DNA of 64,000 nucleotides from Polaribacter septentrionalilitoris. GTDB lineage: Bacteria; Bacteroidota; Bacteroidia; Flavobacteriales; Flavobacteriaceae. A program made the position numbers and the translations under genes. Location: assembly GCF_009832745.1 (NCBI RefSeq), contig NZ_VRMJ01000004.1:43621-107620 (forward strand), in the 5' to 3' direction. Positions 35,505 to 42,710 of the stretch are shown piece after piece. Within the stretch, counting starts at the first letter, position 1, and each line of letters opens with the position of its first letter. The notes under the pieces are model-generated. The model was not told the DNA's origin. It did no database searches and saw only the letters and a list, made by a program, of their open reading frames with translations.

Positions 35505-35882
35505 ATGTCAGATATCAAAGTAAAATACTCAGAAGAAGACTTACAAGAGTTTAAAGAAATTATCGACAAAAAAATAGCAAGAGCAGAAGAAGATTTAGCT
35601 TTGCTAAGAGCTGCATATAAAAATGATGCAAACAATGGTACAGATGATACTTCACCATCTTTTAAGTCTTTTGATGAAGGTTCTGATGTGATGAACAAAG
35701 AGGCAAATGTTCAATTGGCAATTCGTCAAGAGAAGTTTATTAGAGATTTAAAAAATGCCTTGTTACGTATAGAAAATGGTACGTATGGTGTGTGTAGAGT
35801 TACTGGTAAGTTAATTCAGAAAGAACGTTTAAGATTGGTACCTCATGCTACGTTAAGTATAGAAGCTAAACGTAAACAATAA
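35505..35882 (+). CDS. TraR/DksA-like protein with degenerate zinc finger
   Basis: A 125-residue protein with an N-terminal coiled-coil-like helical region (YSEEDLQEFKEIIDKKIARA), a second helix (LAIRQEKFIRDLKNALLRIE) and a C-terminal NGTYGVCRVTGKLIQKERL. DksA-family proteins bind the RNA polymerase secondary channel and modulate transcription, often with ppGpp. Only one Cys remains of the four-Cys zinc knuckle, so zinc binding is doubtful. The ileS linkage supports the assignment. Confidence 0.85.
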   Translation: MSDIKVKYSEEDLQEFKEIIDKKIARAEEDLALLRAAYKNDANNGTDDTSPSFKSFDEGSDVMNKEANVQLAIRQEKFIRDLKNALLRIENGTYGVCRVTGKLIQKERLRLVPHATLSIEAKRKQ

Positions 35883-35906
35883 GATTTTATAGTTTTAAAA
35901 ACTTAC

Positions 35907-35951
35907 AAAAGGCTTTCAGGTTAATTAAATGTTACTTGAAGGCCTTTTTTT
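35907..35951 (+). terminator. Intrinsic terminator of the ileS operon
   Basis: An imperfect stem: AAAAGGC-TTTCA-GGTTAA pairs with TTACTTGAAGGCCTTTT around an AT loop, then a T-run. It separates the ileS/DksA transcript from the T9SS gene. Confidence 0.65.
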
Positions 35952-35990
35952 AATTCCTTTTAATCAGATTATTATCTTATTTTTGGAACA

Positions 35991-38900
35991 ATGAAAAAGA
36001 TAATTACTTTCTTCTTATGTTCAATTTTTGTTGTTTGTTTTTTGATGATAAAAAATCAAAATAAACTTACTAATCAGCAACAACATTCTAATTTTGTAAA
36101 GCATCATTCATTACAAAAATCGCTTCAACTTTCTAAAAAGGAAAGGTTAGAAAAAGAAGTACCACCTAATAAATATCTAGAACAAAAGTACCTATTAGAA
36201 ATCAACCCGTATACAGGTAGAACACATCCAGAAGAAATATATAAAGTTCAACAAGAACTAAAATCTAAAAAGCAATTTCAACACAGAACACCTGGGGATG
36301 CAATTGATAACCAATGGGTTGAAAGAGGTCCTAATAATGTTGGAGGAAGAACAAGAGTAGTGCTATTTGACCCTAATGATGCGACTCACAAGCGAGTTTT
36401 TGCTGGTGGAGTTAGTGGAGGACTTTGGGTGAATAATGATATTACTGATGCTAATTCTTCTTGGACTAGAGTTGGTATCGATGAAAATCTTTCAGTTACT
36501 TGTATGGCAGTAGATCCAAACAATTCTCAAATAATGTATTTAGGTACTGGTGAGCTATATTCTCCACAACAAGCATTAGGAAATGGAATTTGGAAATCTA
36601 CAGATGGTGGAGCAACTTGGACAAATATTTATAAACTTAGAGGAACTACTGTTTCAGGGAATGTTCCTGGTACATATTTTATGACTGATATTATAGTAAG
36701 AGATAAAGATGGAGATAGTAATACAACAAACGATTCTGAAGTTTTTGCAGCTATTGGAGCAAGTTTTTATAGCTCAAATCCTATAAATACCTTTGTAGGT
36801 ACAAGTGATTATGGAATTTTTAAATCTACTGATGATGGGGAAAATTGGTTAAAAATAACGTTAGATGTAGAAGGTACAACAGTAGCACCGAATAAGTTTG
36901 AAATAGGTACTGATAATACACTTTGGTTAGGTACCAATAGAAATGTTTATGGTAAAGGAGGAGGTCTTATTTATAATAGTTCAGACGGAATAACATTTAC
37001 TCTAAAACATACCATCACTAATGGAAGAAGAACAGAAATTGCAGCATCTAAAATAAATGCAAATACTGTTTATGTATTGGCACAAGTTCATACAGAAAAC
37101 GTTTCTGAAGAATTGATTGCTCCTTTTGTATCACTTCTAAAAACTACAGATGCATTTGCTACTTCACCATCAATTTTATCACTTCCTAATGATGCAGATA
37201 CAGGTATACCAGCAGATGATTTTACTAGAGGTCAAGCATTTTATGATTTGGTTATAGAAGTTGACCCTACAAATGATGCTATAGCATATGTAGGAGGAAT
37301 AGATTTATTTAGAACTACTGACAGTGGAGCAAATTGGACACAAATTTCAAAATGGTCTAATAATAATGATTTGGCTGCGTTAACAGTGTCTTCTGTACAT
37401 GCTGATCAGCATGGTTGGATGTTTCATCCAACAGATGCTAATAAAGCAATTATCGGAAATGATGGAGGTGTTTTTTATGCAAACTCACTTTCTACTGCAG
37501 CAACCTCAACTTCTGCAATAGAAGTTAGGAATAAAGATTATAATATTACTCAATTTTATAACGGAGCTTTTGGGCAAAATTCTACTACAGAATATATTCT
37601 AGGTGGTTCTCAAGATAATGGAACTCAATTTTTTAATAATGCAACATCTGGTATTAATAGTACAATAAGTGTTTTTGGTGGTGATGGCACACAATGTTTT
37701 ATAGATAAAGATGGTGCATATATGATTGTTACTTATCTGTACAACAGAATTTTGAGGTTTAATTTGCCATATACTAATTCTTATAAAATAATACAAAGTG
37801 ATAAAAATTCAGGTGATTTTGTCAACGCTATGGCATTAGATGACAATTTAGATATTTTGTATTCAAATGGAAGTACACATTTAGCAAGATATACTGATAT
37901 CACTACTGATTCTCCAGTTAGAACTAATATAACTGATGCTTTATTAAATGATATAACAGCCTTAAAAGTCTCACCTTTCACAACAACATCATCAAAAGTT
38001 TATGCAGGAACTAGAACTGGTAAATTGGTGAAAATTGAAAATGCAGAAACAGAAACTCAAACCATAACTGATATTTCTGGAGCATCTTTTTTAGGAAGTA
38101 TTTCATCAATAGAATTTGGGGCTAATGAAAATGAAATTATGGTTACTTTCTATAATTTTGGAGTTGAAAGTATTTGGTTTACAGATGATGGTGGTGCAAG
38201 TTGGGCAAATAAAGAAGGAAATTTACCAGACATTAACGTAAGATGTATTTTAATGAATCCATTAAATACTAATGAAGTTATTATTGGGACTGAATTAGGA
38301 GTTTGGAATAGTTCTAACTTTAAAGATCCATCACCAACCTGGAATCATTCTTATAACGGAATGTCTAATGTAGCTGTAACATCTTTTGATTTAAGAACTG
38401 TAGACAATACTGTTTTAGCATCTAGTTATGGTAGAGGAATGTATACAGGTAAATTTGAAGATAATAAGCTTACAATCTGGACAGGAACTATTGATTCTGA
38501 CTGGACAAATACTAATAATTGGACAAATGGTTTACCAGCTATAAATGTTGATGTAAAAATACCAGATACAACAACAAAACCCATTTTAAATACTAGTGTA
38601 ACACTTGATAATTTATCAGTAGAAACTGATGCAGCATTAACCTTAAACACATCTGCAGCATTAACCATCAAAGAAGATTTAACAATTAACGGAACACTAA
38701 CTATCAACAGTACATTATCAAACTCTGGAAGCTTAATTGTAGAAGGGAATTCTACAGGAAACCTAACATATAATAGATATGTAAGTTCAGATTGGCATTT
38801 GGTAAGTTCGCCATTATATGGTCAAAATTATGATAATAATTGGGTTTCATCAAATTCAATAGCTTCAGGAACTGTAAACCCAAATCAAAGAGGAATTGCA

Positions 38901-40028
38901 ACGTATAGTAACGATTCTGGTAGTTGGAATTATATGCTTGCTGGTGAGACAGCACAATTTAATCAAGGAACTAGTTATTCTATGTTAAGAACAGAAACAG
39001 GAAACCTTTCTTTTACAGGAACTTTAGTAACTGAAAATGTAAGTAAATCAATTGATAAAGGATCAAATAATGCGTTTAATCTCTTAGGAAATGTTTTTAC
39101 TTCTTATATTCCTTTAAACCCAAATGCAAACAGTACAAATAATTTTTTAACAACTAATTCAGCTGTGCTAGATGAGTTTACCATTTGGCTTTGGAATGGC
39201 ACAAGTTACACCCCTACAAACCTAGTATCTACTTCTCAGTTTGCTGCTCCAGGTCAAGGATTTTTTGTAAAATCGAAACCAGAAGGAGGTCAGGTATCTT
39301 TTACAGAACAAATGCAAAGTCATCAGAATAAAAATTTTTTAAAAAGTAGTAATTCTAGAACAGAAATTAAAGTCATTGCTAATATGGGTGATGTAAAAAA
39401 ACACTCAGATATTTTTTATATAGATAATGCTACAACAGGTTTTGATAATGGATTTGATAGTACATTATATTCTGGATTATCAAGTAATTTCGAAGTTTTT
39501 ACAAAATTGGCAAATGGTAATGATGAGTTAAAATTGTCTATACAATCCATACCTCAAGATTATAGCATTGTAATACCTGTTGGTATTATTGCTCCAGCTC
39601 ATCAAGAAATTAAAATTAGCATTGATGCAAATAATATTTACAAAGAAAAAGATGTTTACTTAGAAGACAAAAAAACAGGAAAATTTATTTTAATGAATTC
39701 TGTAGAAACAGTTTATAAGTTTACAAGTGCTACACTAGATAATGAATCAGAACGATTTTTTATCCATACAAAATCAAAAACGTTAGCTGTAAATGATTCT
39801 TTTCTTTCATCACTTCATATTTTTACAAGTGATACTAAATTACAATTTGTAAATTTACCATCAGGAAAAAAATCAGTTAAAATTTATAATCTTTTAGGGA
39901 AATTAATTTTAGAAGATACTTTAGAAAGTAAAGATTTTATATCAACTAAAAATTTACCAAAAGCAATTTATATTATTAGTATAGAAACTGAAAAAGAAAC
40001 AATAAATAAAAAAGCACTCCTTGAATAG
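35991..40028 (+). CDS. T9SS type A cargo protein with BNR/sortilin-like beta-propeller repeats
   Basis: A 1345-residue secreted protein. After a hydrophobic signal segment (KKIITFFLCSIFVVCFLMI) and a Lys/Gln-rich stretch, the region 100-820 carries BNR/Asp-box-type repeats: GIWKSTDGGATWTNIY, GIFKSTDDGENWLK, DLFRTTDSGANWTQ and IWFTDDGGASWANKEG. These are typical of VPS10/sialidase-like propellers. The region about 830-1270 is a module shared with the giant adhesin at 42711-48107. The end is a T9SS type A sorting domain (VKIYNLLGKLILEDTLES, then IYIISIETEKETINKKALLE). It is probably displayed or released at the cell surface; no catalytic assignment is made. Confidence 0.88.
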   Translation: MKKIITFFLCSIFVVCFLMIKNQNKLTNQQQHSNFVKHHSLQKSLQLSKKERLEKEVPPNKYLEQKYLLEINPYTGRTHPEEIYKVQQELKSKKQFQHRTPGDAIDNQWVERGPNNVGGRTRVVLFDPNDATHKRVFAGGVSGGLWVNNDITDANSSWTRVGIDENLSVTCMAVDPNNSQIMYLGTGELYSPQQALGNGIWKSTDGGATWTNIYKLRGTTVSGNVPGTYFMTDIIVRDKDGDSNTTNDSEVFAAIGASFYSSNPINTFVGTSDYGIFKSTDDGENWLKITLDVEGTTVAPNKFEIGTDNTLWLGTNRNVYGKGGGLIYNSSDGITFTLKHTITNGRRTEIAASKINANTVYVLAQVHTENVSEELIAPFVSLLKTTDAFATSPSILSLPNDADTGIPADDFTRGQAFYDLVIEVDPTNDAIAYVGGIDLFRTTDSGANWTQISKWSNNNDLAALTVSSVHADQHGWMFHPTDANKAIIGNDGGVFYANSLSTAATSTSAIEVRNKDYNITQFYNGAFGQNSTTEYILGGSQDNGTQFFNNATSGINSTISVFGGDGTQCFIDKDGAYMIVTYLYNRILRFNLPYTNSYKIIQSDKNSGDFVNAMALDDNLDILYSNGSTHLARYTDITTDSPVRTNITDALLNDITALKVSPFTTTSSKVYAGTRTGKLVKIENAETETQTITDISGASFLGSISSIEFGANENEIMVTFYNFGVESIWFTDDGGASWANKEGNLPDINVRCILMNPLNTNEVIIGTELGVWNSSNFKDPSPTWNHSYNGMSNVAVTSFDLRTVDNTVLASSYGRGMYTGKFEDNKLTIWTGTIDSDWTNTNNWTNGLPAINVDVKIPDTTTKPILNTSVTLDNLSVETDAALTLNTSAALTIKEDLTINGTLTINSTLSNSGSLIVEGNSTGNLTYNRYVSSDWHLVSSPLYGQNYDNNWVSSNSIASGTVNPNQRGIATYSNDSGSWNYMLAGETAQFNQGTSYSMLRTETGNLSFTGTLVTENVSKSIDKGSNNAFNLLGNVFTSYIPLNPNANSTNNFLTTNSAVLDEFTIWLWNGTSYTPTNLVSTSQFAAPGQGFFVKSKPEGGQVSFTEQMQSHQNKNFLKSSNSRTEIKVIANMGDVKKHSDIFYIDNATTGFDNGFDSTLYSGLSSNFEVFTKLANGNDELKLSIQSIPQDYSIVIPVGIIAPAHQEIKISIDANNIYKEKDVYLEDKKTGKFILMNSVETVYKFTSATLDNESERFFIHTKSKTLAVNDSFLSSLHIFTSDTKLQFVNLPSGKKSVKIYNLLGKLILEDTLESKDFISTKNLPKAIYIISIETEKETINKKALLE

Positions 40029-40680
40029 ATCATCTCTAGAAATAGGTTTCTTATCTGTTTTTTTATTGATTTCTGTGATTACTTTTTCGCAAAAGAAAGT
40101 CAGTAAAATATTTGAGACTTCATCGAAAGAAATCAACATTTATACAGCAGGTTTAGATAATATTATCTTAGAAAATTCTAGTTCTAATTTTGTAGAGGTT
40201 TTGTTGGATGCAGAAAGTTATGATAAACAATTAATTAACATAGAAGACTCAAATAACATTGTTAACATAAAATTTGAGTTTGAAGGAACAGAAACCAGAG
40301 AAGTAATATTTAGAAAATTTATCACTAAAAGGTTGCAAAGAGCAAATGCAATTGTAAAAGTACCTAAAGGTAAAGTAGTGTATATTTTTGGTGAAAATGT
40401 AGATATAACTGCTAAAGATGTTGAGAATAAAGTATCAATTTATATTGATAACGGAATTGTAAAACTGAATGAAATAAAATCAAAAACAATAGTAAAGTTA
40501 TATTCAGGAAACGTGTATGCTTCCATAAAAAACTCAAATATAGAAGCAATTACTAAAACAGGTATCATCCAGGTTGATAGTATCAACTATACCAAAAAAA
40601 TTCAAAAATATTTTAACGAAAACTCAACCGAGTTAAGTATAGAAACTATAAAAGCTAATATTTTTTTAACTACCCAATAA
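40021..40680 (+). CDS. Secreted DUF4097/DUF2807-like beta-solenoid protein (tentative)
   Basis: A 219-residue protein with a signal peptide (FLSVFLLISVITFSQ) and regular short beta-strand repeats (INIYTAGLDNIILENSSS, VYIFGENVDITAKDV, SIYIDNGIVKLNEI). These suggest a right-handed beta-solenoid of the adhesin-like DUF4097/DUF2807 type; the family call is tentative. The frame has no ATG; it starts at TTG 40021, overlapping the end of the T9SS gene by 8 nt (TTGAATAG), which implies translational coupling. Confidence 0.65.
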   Translation: MNRSSLEIGFLSVFLLISVITFSQKKVSKIFETSSKEINIYTAGLDNIILENSSSNFVEVLLDAESYDKQLINIEDSNNIVNIKFEFEGTETREVIFRKFITKRLQRANAIVKVPKGKVVYIFGENVDITAKDVENKVSIYIDNGIVKLNEIKSKTIVKLYSGNVYASIKNSNIEAITKTGIIQVDSINYTKKIQKYFNENSTELSIETIKANIFLTTQ

Positions 40681-40695
40681 ACACAATAATATTAC

Positions 40696-40703
40696 TATTT
40701 TTG
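40696..40703 (+). promoter_or_regulatory. -7 element of lspA
   Basis: TATTTTTG matches TAnnTTTG. Its last base is part of a GTG that is the first in-frame start of lspA, so the downstream ATG at 40724 must be the real start. Confidence 0.5.
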
Positions 40704-40723
40704 TGAGCACAAATTTTAACCTT

Positions 40724-41332
40724 ATGTCAAAAAAGAAGCTTGCCATATTTACCATTATAATCGCGATTATTTTAGATCAGATTATTAAAATTTACGTCAA
40801 AACACATTTTGTTTTGGGTGAAGAAGTTGTTGTTTTCGATTGGTTTAGAATTCATTTTACAGAGAATAACGGTATGGCTATGGGGTTTGAATTTGGAGGT
40901 AAAAGTGGGAAACTTTTTTTAACCTTGTTTCGATTAGTTGCTGTAAGTGCAATAATTTATTGGTTAGTACAAAATATTAAAAAGAAAGTTCATAATGCAG
41001 TTATTATAGCTATTTCATTAATTTTTTCTGGTGCTATTGGCAACATTATCGACTCAATTTTTTATGGTGTAATTTTTAATCATCCAAGACATGAAGTTGC
41101 AACATTATTCCCAGAAACTACTGATGGAAAGTTGTTTTTCGGGAAAGTTGTAGACATGTTTTATTTTCCTATTTGGGAAGGAACTTTGCCTAATTGGTTT
41201 CCTTTTATTGGAGGAGAACCGTATACTTTTTTTCAATATATCTTTAATCCTGCAGATGCTTTTATCTCTGTAGGTGTTGTGTTGCTTTTTATTTTTAGCA
41301 AACAAGCTTTTCCTAAAGAAGAAAACGTATAA
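40724..41332 (+). CDS. lspA: Lipoprotein signal peptidase (signal peptidase II)
   Basis: A 202-residue inner-membrane aspartyl protease that cleaves prolipoprotein signal peptides. It has four predicted membrane segments, ILDQIIKIYVKTHF at the N terminus, FTENNGMAMG, and catalytic aspartates Asp110 (GNIIDSIFYG) and Asp178 (NPADAFIS). It carries the longer loop between them (HPRHEVATLFPETTDG) usual in Bacteroidota. The window itself encodes several lipoprotein clients. Elsewhere in the family lspA directly follows the ileS/DksA pair; here two secreted-protein genes intervene. Confidence 0.95.
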   Translation: MSKKKLAIFTIIIAIILDQIIKIYVKTHFVLGEEVVVFDWFRIHFTENNGMAMGFEFGGKSGKLFLTLFRLVAVSAIIYWLVQNIKKKVHNAVIIAISLIFSGAIGNIIDSIFYGVIFNHPRHEVATLFPETTDGKLFFGKVVDMFYFPIWEGTLPNWFPFIGGEPYTFFQYIFNPADAFISVGVVLLFIFSKQAFPKEENV

Positions 41333-41427
41333 TTTACCCTCCTAAAAATTAAGTATTTTTACTTAAGTATATAGTCTTATTTTACGAAACAGCTGTTAAT
41401 ACTCTAAGATACATGAGTTCACTAAGC

Positions 41428-41435
41428 TAGTTTTG
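41428..41435 (+). promoter_or_regulatory. Candidate -7 element of the cysteine-rich gene
   Basis: TAGTTTTG matches TAnnTTTG and lies 28 nt before the ATG at 41464. No convincing -33 element. Confidence 0.35.
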
Positions 41436-41463
41436 CTGTAATATTAACTTAAACTTATTTATT

Positions 41464-41817
41464 ATGGCAGTAACAATTCATAAAGAAGATGTGTTGACTC
41501 ACATTAACGGATCAGAAACTTTAGCAGGTCAAGTAGCAACAAGTCATTCTTGTATAACTCTCTTAGACGTTTTAAAAATTTGTGCAGACGTTCAAGGAGA
41601 CAATGTACATATAGAAGTAACTTTGATGGGTATTAAAATTGGTGGAGGCACCATCAATAAAGATCATCCTTCTATAACTATTGGTGGAGGTGCTTTAGGT
41701 TTTAAAGCCGAAGTAACTATTACTCTAAATTTAAATCCTATTTCATTAAAGTTCTGTGGTAAAGTATGTGCCCCATTAGCAGGATGTAAATCTGGATGTA
41801 CAACTCTACATCTATAG
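41464..41817 (+). CDS. 117-residue cysteine-rich protein of unknown function
   Basis: MAVTIHKEDVLTHINGSETL opens a soluble protein without a signal peptide. A helix-like segment (SCITLLDVLKICADVQGD) is followed by Gly-rich strands (LMGIKIGGGTINKDHP, ITIGGGALGFKAEVTITL) and a C-terminal cysteine cluster (FCGKVCAPLAGCKSGCTTLH). Six Cys in all, four of them within 15 residues near the C terminus. It is monocistronic, with a strong terminator right after it. No family is recognised; metal binding, disulfide knotting or modification of the C-terminal tail are possibilities only. Confidence 0.7.
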   Translation: MAVTIHKEDVLTHINGSETLAGQVATSHSCITLLDVLKICADVQGDNVHIEVTLMGIKIGGGTINKDHPSITIGGGALGFKAEVTITLNLNPISLKFCGKVCAPLAGCKSGCTTLHL

Positions 41818-41840
41818 TATAAATGTGCTATCTTTAGAGC

Positions 41841-41869
41841 CTGTTATGTTTACTCATAACAGGTTTTTT
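41841..41869 (+). terminator. Intrinsic terminator of the cysteine-rich gene
   Basis: CCTGTTATG, loop TTTACT, CATAACAGG and a 7-T run: a perfect 9-bp stem. The T-run ends about 9 nt before the ATG of the next gene. Confidence 0.88.
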
Positions 41870-41877
41870 TGTTTGAT

Positions 41878-42480
41878 ATGATGAATCGCTTTCTTAAATA
41901 TCTTTTTGTTTTTCTAATTGGTTTTTTTATCGCTAAGTTTTGCTATTATAAAAAAGAAAAAAAATATCAAAGAGAAGAAATACAGGTTGTAGTAAATGCT
42001 ATTAAGAACTTAAGTAAATTAGTGGTTACAAAAGGTAGTTTTTCTGAAACCTATAATTATTCTGATTCTAAAAAATATTTTTACGATTATCTTTCTTTTG
42101 ATAAAAAAGCAATTGTAACTATACATGCTGATGTTGAAGTAGGTTATGACTTATCAAAATTAGAAATCCAAATAGATTCTATAAAGAAACAAATCATCAT
42201 TAATAAAATACCAAATCAAGAAGTTACCATTTCTCCTGATATAAAGTATTTTGATTTACAGCAAAGTAGCTTTAACTCTTTTTCTAAAGAAGAATTGAAT
42301 AAAATCAATAAAAAAAGTATTGAAAAAATAAAGCAAACTATTAAAATTACAAATTTAAAGGATAAATCTAAAGATAGATTGTTTCAAGAGTTGTCTAAAA
42401 TTTATCAGCTATCTGTAATTTATAACTGGGAAATAATAGATAATACGAAATCTGTTGTATTAGAAAAGTTTAAAGAATAA
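41878..42480 (+). CDS. DUF4230 family membrane-anchored protein
   Basis: A 200-residue protein: one N-terminal membrane segment (FLKYLFVFLIGFFIAKFCYY) followed by a DUF4230-type extracytoplasmic domain (LSKLVVTKGSFSETYNYSDS, ALVT-like AIVTIHADVEVGYDLSKLEI, INKIPNQEVTISPDIKYFDL). Its function is unknown. The open frame extends to a TTG inside the terminator T-run, so one of two tandem ATGs (41878, 41881) is the start. The ATG is so close to the upstream terminator that expression must come from read-through or a promoter embedded in that hairpin region. Confidence 0.82.
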   Translation: MMNRFLKYLFVFLIGFFIAKFCYYKKEKKYQREEIQVVVNAIKNLSKLVVTKGSFSETYNYSDSKKYFYDYLSFDKKAIVTIHADVEVGYDLSKLEIQIDSIKKQIIINKIPNQEVTISPDIKYFDLQQSSFNSFSKEELNKINKKSIEKIKQTIKITNLKDKSKDRLFQELSKIYQLSVIYNWEIIDNTKSVVLEKFKE

Positions 42481-42509
42481 AAAAGCGAGACCAATTGATC
42501 TCGCTTTTA
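42481..42509. terminator. Bidirectional terminator between DUF4230 and the 55-residue gene
   Basis: AAAAGCGAGA (42481-42490), loop, TCTCGCTTTT (42499-42508). A- and T-runs on both sides let it work for the convergent transcripts. It shares the AAAAGCGAG seed with the terminators at 25688 and 26542. Confidence 0.8.
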
Positions 42510-42516
42510 TCTTGAA

Positions 42517-42684
42517 TTAAAACCCTGTTCCAGGCGCTTCAGGGCTTTGTGCCTGCGCTTTTTGAGGATTTAGTACCATATAGGTTCCTAAAGCAGTTAA
42601 CGCTGCATACTTACCGTAGTTTCCTATTTTTTTGATCGCTTCTTTACGAGTAATTTCTTGAGTATTCTTTATGTTTTTTTTCAT
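42517..42684 (-). CDS. 55-residue signal-peptide-like microprotein
   Basis: On the minus strand the ATG at 42684 opens MKKNIKNTQEITRKEAIKKI, then GNYGKYAALTALGTYMVLNP and QKAQAQSPEAPGTGF. A basic N region with a Tat-like TRKEAIKK, a hydrophobic core and an AQAQ site look like an export signal followed by only about 9-11 residues. It lies 26 nt after the 1798-residue T9SS adhesin on the same strand and ends at a bidirectional terminator, so it is probably the last gene of that transcript. The function is unknown; a membrane-anchored or released peptide is possible. Confidence 0.65.
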   Translation of the reverse strand: MKKNIKNTQEITRKEAIKKIGNYGKYAALTALGTYMVLNPQKAQAQSPEAPGTGF

Positions 42685-42710
42685 GATGTTATGTCTTTAA
42701 ATTCTAGTTA

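Noticed and set aside
40703..40723. GTG start for lspA at 40703
   Set aside because: It is the last base of a good -7 box, so the transcript starts after it; the ATG at 40724 matches the usual N terminus.
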